DNA from: an uncultured Bulleidia sp.
Lineage (GTDB): Bacteria > Bacillota_I > Bacilli_A > Erysipelotrichales > Erysipelotrichaceae
Assembly: GCA_934725105.1 (NCBI GenBank)
Contig: CAKVBD010000007.1
Location: 10,231 to 74,230 of the forward strand
Direction of reading: 5' to 3'
DNA: 64,000 nucleotides
Part shown: one piece after another, positions 52,201 to 60,181 of the stretch
How positions within the stretch are numbered: position 1 is the stretch's first letter
How the letters are laid out: the number at the start of each line of letters is the position of its first letter
Notes under the pieces: generated by a model
Databases searched by the model: none
Told to the model about the DNA's origin: nothing
Seen by the model: the letters and a program-made list of their open reading frames with translations, nothing else
Made by a program: the position numbers and the translations under genes

Positions 52201-52540
52201 GTTCTTTTGTATATCCATTTCCAATTGTGGATAATTTATCTTCATCAATATATTTCAAAAGAACAGCAGCGATGTGTTTGCATGGTTCAAAGTTATCCTC
52301 GAAGTAAGGACATGTACAATCTTCTGTAATGATATTACCGTTTTTTCCAAGTAATACACGCACTTGATATTCATCATATCCACTTGAGCTGTTAACCCAT
52401 GTTTCAATTTCCGTCAGGCCAGAAGATTCTTGATCAAATACCATGAGATCACCAACATTATTTGAATAGAAAATATTTTCTCCTCTTTCAAAAATACGGT
52501 TGTTTCCAATGTGACGTTTGATTGAAGCTTCATTGATCAT
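49298..52540 (-). CDS. SNF2-family ATPase with SWIM zinc finger
   Basis: 1080-residue DNA-dependent ATPase. A SWIM finger lies at about residues 73-90 (CTCPYFEDNFEPCKHIA). A long middle region follows, then the SNF2 motor: Walker A LADEMGLGKT near 650, DEAQ box near 743, and helicase C with SDRAHRIGQ near 1020. Proteins of this kind (HepA/RapA-like) move on DNA or remodel nucleoprotein; the exact role is not known. I start it at the ATG (52538-52540), 7 bases after AGGAGGTG; the GTG three codons earlier lies inside that site. It stands alone on the minus strand and converges with a lipoprotein gene. Confidence 0.92.
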   Translation of the reverse strand: MINEASIKRHIGNNRIFERGENIFYSNNVGDLMVFDQESSGLTEIETWVNSSSGYDEYQVRVLLGKNGNIITEDCTCPYFEDNFEPCKHIAAVLLKYIDEDKLSTIGNGYTKEPVSVQSDRSMQDLLNTYAKPLNAVQPIVHITPTLNCTNDEQVEVSFTLNKPDNRTYVIKSIDSFCTLIHNHENKYYGKSLEFIHTIDAFDMQSKPIIEFLMSLYHKDDAYMASNTNQYYNYGYYGYMEQTMKRSLCLRGRYLDAFMDLIKDQNVIVSNPLTNYDLPFRIEEGIPEIHTSLTKKEDGCIFQGAKYPFALGNDHIYIFDYRNSTVFISKSNDEIIPFLRHLSMVNEKPEFISEEDLPKFSKYVYPVISKTSLVKNDGFDPYDYVIEKPSFELYLDSPQKDAITCEIKAIYNNAVYNTETDTDLSKRDQDEEALMVNRVAPSFHSLDELNHKFVFHGDDEGIYTFVTATIPYLQSLATVYISDALKRITIKAMPKVNVGVSVNHDLLRLDLVSDTLSMKEIAEILSKYDKKKKFYRLKDGTFLNTEASNIDELLALKDSLSLSQKELEKGTADIPKFRAMYLETLNDKKAYNLDYDTSFRRMIQQMHTVNQEDYEPPIDLNAEMRPYQLHGMQWLCALRDNGFGGLLADEMGLGKTLQVIAMLGTWKNRKRTLIVCPASLVYNWSKEIDKFLPSIPHRMIQGTPEERKELIQTSSDNEVLITSYELLRRDIDCYEDMQFSCEVIDEAQYIKNANTQNSQAVKYINASFKIALTGTPIENRLSELWSIFDYLMPGFFYSYRTFRDRFETPIVRDHDDLMERELTQMITPFVLRRLKKDVLKDLPDKLEEVYYAQLEGEQKKLYEAEVQKIKLLVGKQSDQEFKENKFAILAELTKLRQLCCYPGLLYDKYASNSAKTDMGIDLVCNAIEGGHKILLFSQFTTMLDKLSKLLDEKKISYYKLEGKTSKKKRAEMVEAFQNDDVPVFLISLKAGGTGLNLTAADIVIHYDPWWNTAVENQASDRAHRIGQTNVVTVYKLIMKDTIEERILELQASKSDLANKILSGDGISSSNLSRDDLLALL

Positions 52541-52613
52541 AAAAAGCACCTCCTGAAGTATCTAACCATTTTACCATGAAAATAAGTTACACAGATATTG
52601 TTTGTGTATTTTT

Positions 52614-52630
52614 GATAGAATAGATACATG
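52614..52630 (+). promoter_or_regulatory. Leaderless extended -10 promoter of the Abi gene
   Basis: TGATAGAAT ends at 52621, 6 bases before the ATG at 52628. No Shine-Dalgarno is present. The stretch closely matches that before 53628 (TATTTTTGATA, AATA, TACATGG). Confidence 0.55.
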
Positions 52631-53448
52631 GAAAAATATAAAAAACCATTAACTTGTTCTGAGCAAGTTGATTATTTAAAAATGAATAAACGAGTAATAT
52701 ATGTAGATACTTCAGAAGATGAGGCAAAAGAATTTTTATATACTCATAATTACATTAATACAATAAGTCCATTCAAACAATTTTTTTGTGAAATGAATGA
52801 AAAACATTTACCAAAGAAAGATCAAAATGGAAATCATGTGTATGCTAGAAATGTTGATTTTTCTGAATATATTGAGAAGTATAAAGATGAACGTTCGCAG
52901 TATTCAAATTTATATGCATCTATCTCAATGTTTGAAAGTACATTTAATGCAATATTATCAAGTGAAGTTAGTAGATTTTATGAATTACAAAACAAGCAAA
53001 ATATAGAATTGCTTATATTAAATCTTTCTGAAAATATAATACATTCAGAAGTTTTATCTTTTAATAAGAAACAACACATGTTAAAAACAATTGGACATTT
53101 TTGTCATGAAATAGAGAAATATAATAGTGTTTTTATATTTTTAGATCGCTTATCTTTGTCAGAATTATCAACAATTTATCTATCATGTGATAAAAAAGTT
53201 GGATTGTATATTTTTTCGGAAATGCAAAAAAGAGAGCTTACACTTGGATACAAAAAAAGAAAGATTTTGATGAATCATTAAATCGATTAATTCAAATTAG
53301 AAATTGTATTATGCACAGTAATAGTTTAACAATTCTTTTGGAATATTATAACGTAAAAGAAAAATCGTTCCGTAAAAGTTCAGATAGAAAAGCATATCAA
53401 AAAATTGTTAAAGAATTATTAAAGCTAAAAAAGGATAATTATTTCTGA
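52628..53448 (+). pseudogene. Abi_2 (AbiD/AbiF-type) HEPN protein, frameshifted at an A-tract
   Basis: The first frame (217 residues, stop at 53281) begins like Abi_2 abortive-infection proteins: KPLTCSEQVDYLKMNKRVIY, AKEFLYTHNYINTISPFK, and YSNLYASISMFESTF. The C-terminal part continues in another frame to 53448 and includes IRNCIMHSNSL, whose Arg-x4-His (RNCIMH, 53299-53316) is the catalytic HEPN RNase motif. The break is in a run of seven A (53252-53258). One more A would restore a continuous protein of about 273 residues. So this is a recent pseudogene, a phase-variable or slippage-expressed gene, or a sequencing error. Confidence 0.8.
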
Positions 53449-53455
53449 TAACGGG

Positions 53456-53481
53456 AAAAGCCACCAAAATGGTGGCTTTTT
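53456..53481 (+). terminator. Terminator of the Abi gene
   Basis: AAAAGCCACCA (53456-53466) pairs with TGGTGGCTTTT (53470-53480). It lies just after the end of the frameshifted reading frame, consistent with a gene reaching 53448. Confidence 0.9.
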
Positions 53482-53613
53482 ACCTACCCTTATAGGGCTA
53501 TCTGCAAAATATTTATAACATGATTCTAAAATATAATCAAGATAGTTGATTTGAGTGAAATTGTATAAAGTGGTAGATTAAATGCAAAATAACAGTATTC
53601 TTTACATATTTTT

Positions 53614-53630
53614 GATAAAATAATTACATG
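53614..53630 (+). promoter_or_regulatory. Leaderless extended -10 promoter of the methyltransferase gene
   Basis: TGATAAAAT ends 6 bases before the ATG at 53628; no Shine-Dalgarno is present. Confidence 0.55.
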
Positions 53631-54215
53631 GATAAAACATTAATGGAAATACATGATGAGGCAAGGAAAAAACATGTTCCTATTATGCTAGATGATGGGA
53701 TGGCTTTTCTTTTAAAGTTTATTCATGAACATGAAAATATACGAGATATTCTAGAAGTTGGCACAGCTGTTGGCTTTTCAGCCATCAACATGGCTAAAAT
53801 ACGTTGGGATAATACAATTGATACCTTGGAAATTAACCCTAAGATGTATGAAAAAGCCATTCAAAATATTAAAAATGAAAAATTAGATGATAGAATACAT
53901 GTGCATTTAATTGATGGTGCTGCATTTGAAACAAATAAAATCTATGATTTGATTTTTATAGATGCGGCAAAATCACAATATCGAAGGTACTTAGAACACT
54001 TTATGAAAAATAGTAGAGCAGGTACTATTTTTATTTTTGATAATTTGAATTTTCATGGAATTGTGGACAATGAAGAACTATCAACAAATCGAAGTACGAT
54101 TCAAATGGTTCATAAAATCAAGAAATTCAGAGAACATCTTTTAAATGATGATCGTTTTACGACTACATTTTATGATGTAGGGGATGGTATTGCGGTAAGT
54201 GTAAGGAAAATATAA
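53628..54215 (+). CDS. SAM-dependent O-methyltransferase (TrmR/YrrM-like)
   Basis: 195 residues of the methyltransferase_3 (COMT-like) family. SAM-binding motif I is ILEVGTAVGFSAINMA, and the metal-binding residues fit FIDAAKSQY and FDNLNFHG. The closest functional group in Bacillota is TrmR (YrrM), which methylates 5-hydroxyuridine of tRNA wobble bases; I cannot exclude a small-molecule substrate. The mRNA appears leaderless. The MATE gene follows 21 bases later with its own RBS. Confidence 0.8.
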   Translation: MDKTLMEIHDEARKKHVPIMLDDGMAFLLKFIHEHENIRDILEVGTAVGFSAINMAKIRWDNTIDTLEINPKMYEKAIQNIKNEKLDDRIHVHLIDGAAFETNKIYDLIFIDAAKSQYRRYLEHFMKNSRAGTIFIFDNLNFHGIVDNEELSTNRSTIQMVHKIKKFREHLLNDDRFTTTFYDVGDGIAVSVRKI

Positions 54216-54236
54216 AAAAATGGAGGGGAAAATAGA

Positions 54237-55589
54237 ATGAAAAGTAATTCAATGGTAAAAGATCTGACAAATGGTTCTGTACCAAAGCTTTTATTTGCTT
54301 TTGCGGCACCGTTGTTTGTATCAAATGCATTACAGGCAATCTATAACATCGTTGATATGATTGTTGTAGGACAGGTGATTGGTGGATCTGGTATGTCTGC
54401 GGTAAGTACAGGAGGAAATATTCTTCACTTACTGACATTCGTTGCGATGGGTTTTTCAGGTGCTGGACAAGTTATTATTGCACGTGAAGTTGGTATGCAG
54501 GATCATGATGGAATCAAGAAAACAATTGGAACGTTATTCACCTTGTTATTTTCAATCGCATTGCTGATTTCTGTTGGATGTTATATCTTTAGAGATAACT
54601 TATTACAGCTGGTAAATACGCCACAAGAAGCATATGCATATACAATGGACTATACAGTTATCTGTATTTTTGGCTTGATATTCATTTATGGATACAATGT
54701 CGTTTCTGCCATTATGCGTGGAATGGGTGATTCTAAAAGGCCATTTATGTTTGTAGCAATTGCGGCAATTATTAACATTGTATTAGATATCGTATTTGTT
54801 GCGGGATTCAAGATGGAAGTTGCAGGTGCAGCATGGGCAACGGTCATTGGACAATCCTTTAGCTTTATCTTTTCCTTTGCATATCTGTATCGAAGAAAAG
54901 AAGAATTTGGATTTGACTTTAAATTAAAGAGTTTTATTCCAGATGGAAATGCAATGGCAAAGATTTCAGCATTAGGTATTCCAATGGCATTACAGTCAGC
55001 TTCAATTTCTATTTCACAAACAGTTGTAGCGGCATGGGTCAACTCCTTTGGACTAATCTACAGTGCAATCGCGGGTATTATCAGTAAGCTGAATATGATG
55101 ATGGGTATTATGTCCAACTCAATTACAACAGCTGCAGCAAGTATGATTGGTCAAAACTTAGGTGCGAGAAAGTATGATCGTATTCCTAAGATTCTTGCAT
55201 GGGCATTTGGTGGTTCATTAGCATTAGCAATCATTGGAAGCTTTGTGATCAAATATGATCCAGACATGATCTTTGGGATGTTTACTTCTGATGAAGCTGT
55301 ATTAGCGGAAGCAACAGTTATCATTCTTCCAGCAATCTTGAACTTCTTTGGTGCTGCAACGCGTTGCTTTGCGTTTGGTATCATTAATGGTTCAGGAAAC
55401 TCTAAATTAAACCTGTGTGTTGCGATATTAGATGGTATGATTGCACGTGTTGGCTTAGCTTATCTTCTAGGATGGGCGCTAGGTATGGGACCAAAAGGAT
55501 TCTGGCTTGGAGATGCTTTTGCGGGATTTATGCCACTTGTGATTGGCGGTGTCTTTTATCTCACTGGTTTCTGGAAAAAAGAAGACTGA
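54237..55589 (+). CDS. MATE-family efflux transporter
   Basis: 450 residues, twelve predicted helices in two halves. Typical segments are PKLLFAFAAPLFVSNALQAIYNIVDMIVVG and GQNLGARKYDRIPKIL in the second half. It is a separate branch from the MATE at 5574. The substrate is unknown. RBS TGGAGGGG. It is downstream of the methyltransferase gene, and the two may be co-transcribed. Confidence 0.9.
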   Translation: MKSNSMVKDLTNGSVPKLLFAFAAPLFVSNALQAIYNIVDMIVVGQVIGGSGMSAVSTGGNILHLLTFVAMGFSGAGQVIIAREVGMQDHDGIKKTIGTLFTLLFSIALLISVGCYIFRDNLLQLVNTPQEAYAYTMDYTVICIFGLIFIYGYNVVSAIMRGMGDSKRPFMFVAIAAIINIVLDIVFVAGFKMEVAGAAWATVIGQSFSFIFSFAYLYRRKEEFGFDFKLKSFIPDGNAMAKISALGIPMALQSASISISQTVVAAWVNSFGLIYSAIAGIISKLNMMMGIMSNSITTAAASMIGQNLGARKYDRIPKILAWAFGGSLALAIIGSFVIKYDPDMIFGMFTSDEAVLAEATVIILPAILNFFGAATRCFAFGIINGSGNSKLNLCVAILDGMIARVGLAYLLGWALGMGPKGFWLGDAFAGFMPLVIGGVFYLTGFWKKED

Positions 55590-55596
55590 AAATAAA

Positions 55597-55643
55597 ACTC
55601 AGACTTGGATGAGAAGCAAATCATCTTTATCTGAGCTTTTTTT
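55597..55643 (+). terminator. Terminator of the MATE gene
   Basis: CTCAGA (55599-55604) and TCTGAG (55630-55635) close a longer stem containing TTGGATGA/TCATCTTT, followed by a T-run. Confidence 0.82.
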
Positions 55644-56409
55644 ATCTTTTCTTGTAAAGAACAAGTTCTGGATTGATTCCATCTTTTTCATATGTACAGA
55701 TGAGTAAGAAATCCATGCTTGCAAGAATACCAAAACATCGTTCTCCACCAAATTCAGATTCCAATTGATTGCCTAGATATGTTGTGTAATCATTAAGAAA
55801 TTGGACAGTTTTTCCATTTGGAAGTGGATACGCAAGATTGACATATTTTCCAACCAAAGCATTTAATTTCTTTGCTTCAGGCAATCCTTCAATATGAAGA
55901 ACATTGATTTCCTGTATGAGTTGCTGCTTAAATGCTTCAAATTGTCCATCATCACTGAGTTCTTCATATCGTTTCCAGTAATCTAGCTGTGGAAGAATTT
56001 TTTCCATATAAGAGCGTGCCTGTTCTTCAGTGCATTGATCACTGATCATGTTTTTTACACAAACATCAATGAGATCATTCATGTTGTGGTATGTGTATGT
56101 TCCATCTGCATAGCACCATTTGCAGTATTCTTCATTGAGTGATCCATCGTTTTCATGGCTTATGATGGAATCATCTGTAAGCGGCATACCACAACATTGA
56201 CAAATCAGTTTTCTTGGTGAACCTAAAAGCGTATTGATGGAAACGTTGAATTCTTTTGAAAGAAGTTTGAGAGTTTCAGTATTTGGAATTGTTTCTCCAT
56301 TTTCTCATCGAGATACAGCTTGTCTAGTTACCATGACTTTTTTAGCAAGCTCATCTTGTGATAATTTATTTTTTGTACGTAATTCTAAAATGATATCTTT
56401 TGTTTCCAT
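55642..56409 (-). pseudogene. XRE regulator with zinc-ribbon C-terminal domain, broken by a nonsense codon
   Basis: From the ATG at 56407-56409 (RBS GGAGG) the frame encodes an XRE helix-turn-helix (IILELRTKNKLSQDELAKKV, TRQAVSR) but reaches TGA at codon 35 (56305-56307), where homologues have Trp in SRWENGE. The same frame then continues without a stop for 220 codons: ENGETIPNTETLKLLSKEF, a CQCCG...CKWCYADG zinc region, and a helical tail. The rest looks well preserved, so the mutation is recent. A palindromic element (56455-56478) lies upstream. Confidence 0.82.
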
Positions 56410-56454
56410 TTTTGATTTCCTCCGCTAACTATAAATTATCAAAGAAAAGAAAAT

Positions 56455-56478
56455 GGGTAAAGCAACGCGTTGTTACCC
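56455..56478. promoter_or_regulatory. Palindrome upstream of the XRE pseudogene
   Basis: GGGTAA (56455-56460) and TTACCC (56473-56478) flank a CAAC/GTTG pairing. On the minus strand it precedes a -10-like GATAAT and would cover the -35 region, so it may be the operator of the regulator. Confidence 0.4.
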
Positions 56479-56481
56479 TAC

Positions 56482-56513
56482 AAAAAAAAGCCACTTCATT
56501 TGAAGTGACTTTC
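56482..56513 (-). terminator. Terminator of the symporter gene
   Basis: CACTTCA (56492-56498) pairs with TGAAGTG (56501-56507); the A-run at 56482-56489 gives eight uridines on the minus strand. Confidence 0.88.
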
Positions 56514-56522
56514 ATAGATCAA

Positions 56523-57866
56523 TTACTTGCTTACTGTATTGAATACTTCTTCGTTGAGAGAGTTTTCACTCTTGCAGACAACCATTGCACAGGCAGTATC
56601 ACCTGTAACGTTTAATGCGGTAACGAGCATTTCAATTGGACGGTTGATTGCGAGAATCAATGCATATACAGATAATGCGATAGGATTTGTGAATCCAACA
56701 CCAGATAAGATTGTGAATAGAATGATTGCACCTGCACCTGGAGCAGCTGGTGTACCAACAGAAGCAATAACAGCTAATAGACCAATTAAGATCAACTGTG
56801 GAAGATGTACTGTGTATCCAGCAACACCTGCGATAAAGATTGTAGCGACAACCTGCATTAATGCAGTACCATCCATGTTGATTGTCATACCAAGTGGTAA
56901 TATGAAGGATGCGATTTCTTCGGATACACCTAATTCTTTTTCTGCAGTTTCAATATTCATTGGAAGAGTAGCTGCACTTGAAGATGTTGAAAAACCAAAC
57001 AATGCAACCTTAGCAATCTTCTTTGCGAAGACTGTAGGGGATAACTTTGTTGTAACGGATACGAACAATGGATAGAAGATAAATAAGAATGCGAGTAGTA
57101 ATACTGTTGTTAATACAATATAGCTAAGTGCTGGTTTTAAATAAGACACACCATACGCTGCACATGTTCTTGTTAATAAGCAGAAGATTGCGACTGGAGC
57201 GAATGTATTAACGATCCAGGATAAGATGACAGTAACAAGTTCGGAGATTTGTTCACAAAGAGCTGTGATCTGTTTGAACTTTTCTTTATTTGTATTAACG
57301 CCAAGACCAACAGCAACAGCACAAACAACAATTGCCAATACACCACCGTTATTACTTAGTGCAGAAACAAAGTTGTTAGGAACTGCATTGACGATGAATA
57401 GTAATGGGTTTGAACCGCTCTTGCCAGTTGCAGCTTCAAGGTTAGTTTCAACAGCCTGGAAAAGGCCAGCGTTATAAGCAATCATTCCACAAGCAGCGGC
57501 AACTAAGATTGCGATAACTGTTGTTAATAAAAAATAGCCAATTGTTTTACTAGCAATTCTACCAAGTTTCTTCGCATCAGATATTCTAATCATTGCAATA
57601 ACAATAGATGTGAATACCATTGGAATGATGATAACTTGCATTGAATTAACAAACAATTGACCAACAATATAAAATAAACCAATAGCTTTTTCGTTTCCTT
57701 CAGCGGTAATGTCAGCAAACAATAAATTGTTAATCACTGACCATGTCGCTTCTTGACCGTTTTCTGTGAGATTAACCCTTAAAAAAATAGCCCCAATACC
57801 AACAACTATGCCAAGTATCAGTGCAATAACCATTTTTTTAGCTAATGACATTTTTGAATTTTTCAT
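56523..57866 (-). CDS. Dicarboxylate/amino acid:cation symporter (DAACS family)
   Basis: 447-residue importer of the glutamate transporter family (GltP/GltT/SstT-like). Family hallmarks are the serine-rich hairpin loop SSSAATLP, the GMTINMDGTALMQ helix with the NMDG sodium site, and the second hairpin GTPAAPGAG. The substrate is probably an acidic or neutral amino acid or a dicarboxylate and is not decided by the sequence. RBS TAGGAGG. It is monocistronic. Confidence 0.92.
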   Translation of the reverse strand: MKNSKMSLAKKMVIALILGIVVGIGAIFLRVNLTENGQEATWSVINNLLFADITAEGNEKAIGLFYIVGQLFVNSMQVIIIPMVFTSIVIAMIRISDAKKLGRIASKTIGYFLLTTVIAILVAAACGMIAYNAGLFQAVETNLEAATGKSGSNPLLFIVNAVPNNFVSALSNNGGVLAIVVCAVAVGLGVNTNKEKFKQITALCEQISELVTVILSWIVNTFAPVAIFCLLTRTCAAYGVSYLKPALSYIVLTTVLLLAFLFIFYPLFVSVTTKLSPTVFAKKIAKVALFGFSTSSSAATLPMNIETAEKELGVSEEIASFILPLGMTINMDGTALMQVVATIFIAGVAGYTVHLPQLILIGLLAVIASVGTPAAPGAGAIILFTILSGVGFTNPIALSVYALILAINRPIEMLVTALNVTGDTACAMVVCKSENSLNEEVFNTVSK

Positions 57867-57993
57867 AGTTCCTCCTAAAATTGCCTGAACTATGATATCA
57901 AATAAAATAGATTTGTCTATATGTTTTTATGAAAATAAGTGAAAGTTGTGAGAAAAGTGTTGTTGTGAATGAAAAATTATACTTTTCAAAACA

Positions 57994-58016
57994 AAAAGCA
58001 AGCCGAAGCTTGCTTC
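57994..58016 (-). terminator. Terminator of the lysine-transporter operon
   Basis: AAGCAAGC (57997-58004) pairs with GCTTGCTT (58009-58016) around the tetraloop CGAA, with a T-run on the minus strand. Confidence 0.88.
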
Positions 58017-58019
58017 ATA

Positions 58020-59417
58020 TTACTCAACATTTGAAATGTGTGGAAGTACATCCTTTGGAATTAAACACTTATAGGAATCATCCTGTAATCTTGTTTTCAA
58101 TTCAGCCTTTGCTTTTTCAATGAGTTCAGGATTTTGATACAGTGTTTTTGCGGCATCAAACAGTACATCACCAGCAAGCATGCATCCTTTGTATGCAATA
58201 CTGCTCTTGCCTTGTGCTACCCATTGCCAGCTATGTGCACCTGCACCAATGGAATAACATGCTGTATTGATTTGTGCAGTTGGAACACACCAGGAAACAT
58301 CACCTACATCTGTAGATCCCATTTCACAAACATCAGAGTGATTTGTTTCAATGAAGTAATCATTGATAGGTCTTTCTTTGATATTTTGAATGACTGCCTG
58401 TGAATCTTTTGCAAACTGTGGAATATCACTGAGTACATTCTTGATATCAAATGTATCTTTAAAAGACTGCGCGTAAGCCAGTTCTTCTTCTGTATAGTCA
58501 TTCTTGTAAATTTTTCTAAAAGAATCTGCCAGTACATTTTCTAATACGAAGTTTGGTACAGTATTGCTTAATCCTTCGTCAAAGATGACATCTACAGTTG
58601 TACCTGTCATTAAAGCAGCACCTTTCGCACAGTTAATCACTCTTTGATACAATTCTTCACAGACTGGATTTGTTGCACTTCTAACAAAGTATTTCAATAC
58701 TGCTTCCGACTGTACAACATTTGGTGCTTTTCCACCAGCATTTGTATATGCATAGTGAACACGGTCGCTAGGAAGCATATGTTCTCTTAAATAGTTCACA
58801 CCAACATTCATGAGTTCACACGCATCCAGCGCACTTCTTCCAAGATGAGGAGCACCTGCAGCGTGTGCAGATACACCATGGAACTTAAAGAAGCATGAAA
58901 TACATGATTGAGAGGAACCTGTAGAAACTTGATTGTAGTTATCTGGGTGCCATGTTAATGCAATATCACAATCATTGAAATATCCATCTCTAGCGAGATA
59001 TGCTTTGCCAGAACCACTTTCTTCAGCAGGACAGCCAACAAGTTTTACAGTTCCTGGAAGGTTGTTTTCCTGCAGATAATTCTTGAATTCTACCGCTGCG
59101 CGAATGGAGCCTGTTCCAAGCAGATGATGACCGCAGCCGTGTCCAGTAGCATTTGGACTTGTGATTGGATCATAATGCGTTACATCTGCTTTCTGGTTCA
59201 TGCCAAATAATGCATCATATTCTGCCAGAAAACAAATCACAGGATGACCACTTCCATAGACTGCTTCATATGCTGTTTCCATATGTGCGATATTTCTTGT
59301 TACAGTAAAACCTTCATTTTCAAGAAATTTACACATTGCTTCACTAGACTTGTATTCTTCAAAGCCAGTTTCAGCATAACCCCAAATTTCACTTAATAAT
59401 GCCTTATAATCTACCAT
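58020..59417 (-). CDS. M20-family metallopeptidase/amidohydrolase (AbgB-like)
   Basis: 465 residues of the M20 family, resembling amidohydrolases that split aminoacyl conjugates such as p-aminobenzoyl-glutamate. Metal ligands fit HGCGHH, the catalytic Glu in PAEES, HPDNYN, and the late NHSDVCEMGSTDVGDVSW. It is cytoplasmic, without a signal peptide. It is the last gene of an ABC transporter operon headed by a lysine riboswitch, starting 12 bases after the ATPase gene. I infer that it releases lysine, or a related diamino acid, from an imported conjugate. Confidence 0.88.
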   Translation of the reverse strand: MVDYKALLSEIWGYAETGFEEYKSSEAMCKFLENEGFTVTRNIAHMETAYEAVYGSGHPVICFLAEYDALFGMNQKADVTHYDPITSPNATGHGCGHHLLGTGSIRAAVEFKNYLQENNLPGTVKLVGCPAEESGSGKAYLARDGYFNDCDIALTWHPDNYNQVSTGSSQSCISCFFKFHGVSAHAAGAPHLGRSALDACELMNVGVNYLREHMLPSDRVHYAYTNAGGKAPNVVQSEAVLKYFVRSATNPVCEELYQRVINCAKGAALMTGTTVDVIFDEGLSNTVPNFVLENVLADSFRKIYKNDYTEEELAYAQSFKDTFDIKNVLSDIPQFAKDSQAVIQNIKERPINDYFIETNHSDVCEMGSTDVGDVSWCVPTAQINTACYSIGAGAHSWQWVAQGKSSIAYKGCMLAGDVLFDAAKTLYQNPELIEKAKAELKTRLQDDSYKCLIPKDVLPHISNVE

Positions 59418-59429
59418 TTTCTTTTTCTC

Positions 59430-60167
59430 CTAGTTTTCTAAATATCTCTTTAAAAAATCTCTTGTTCTTTCATTCTTTGGATGTGTGAAGATTTCTTGCG
59501 GTGTTCCTTCTTCTAGAATAATTCCTTTATCCATGAATACAACACGGTTGCTGACTTCTTTTGCAAATGTCATTTCATGCGTGACAACGACCATTGTCAT
59601 GCCTTCTTCTGCCAGTTGCTTCATAACATCAAGTACTTCTCCAACGATTTCTGGATCAAGTGCAGATGTTGGCTCATCAAATAACATGATTTTTGGATTC
59701 ATGCATAATGCTCTTGCGATTGCAACTCTTTGCTTTTGTCCACCGGAGAGTGTTTTTGTGGATGCATGAATAAATTCTTTCATACCAACCTGAATCAATC
59801 GCTGTTTTGCAACTTCTTCTGCTTCTTGCCTGCTGATGTGTTTGATCATCATAGGTGCAAGTGTGCAGTTATCCAATACATTCATATTAGGGAATAAATT
59901 GAAAGATTGGAAGACCATACCGATATCCTGACGTAATTGATTGATGTTCGTAGATAAATCTGTTAAATCGGAATTTTCAAAATAGATATGTCCAGAATCT
60001 GGTTCTTCTAGTAAATTGATACAGCGAAGCATTGTACTTTTTCCACTTCCAGAAGCCCCAATCACAGTAACAACTTCACCCTGATGAACTGTTAAATTAA
60101 TATCTGTTAATACACGTAAAGTACCAAATGACTTTTGTAGACTTTCTAGTTTTAGTATTTCATTCAT
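59430..60167 (-). CDS. Amino-acid ABC transporter, ATP-binding protein
   Basis: 245-residue polar amino acid ABC ATPase (GlnQ/HisP type). Walker A GASGSGKST, Q-loop VFQSFNLFPNMNVLDN, signature LSGGQKQR, Walker B IMLFDEPTSALDPE and the switch His in VTHEM are all intact. It acts with the permease and binding protein encoded just upstream. The lysine riboswitch at the head of the operon suggests lysine as substrate. Confidence 0.94.
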   Translation of the reverse strand: MNEILKLESLQKSFGTLRVLTDINLTVHQGEVVTVIGASGSGKSTMLRCINLLEEPDSGHIYFENSDLTDLSTNINQLRQDIGMVFQSFNLFPNMNVLDNCTLAPMMIKHISRQEAEEVAKQRLIQVGMKEFIHASTKTLSGGQKQRVAIARALCMNPKIMLFDEPTSALDPEIVGEVLDVMKQLAEEGMTMVVVTHEMTFAKEVSNRVVFMDKGIILEEGTPQEIFTHPKNERTRDFLKRYLEN

Positions 60168-60181
60168 AGTGCGTTGCTCCT

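Noticed and set aside
53252..53258. Programmed -1 ribosomal frameshift in the Abi gene
   Set aside because: The codon phase does not give a proper X XXY YYZ heptamer; a base gain or loss or RNA polymerase slippage in the A-run fits better.
56305..56307. TGA read as tryptophan (alternative code)
   Set aside because: Many intact genes here end in TGA (for example purM and the MATE gene at 54237), and the codon is seen at Trp only once; a nonsense mutation is simpler.
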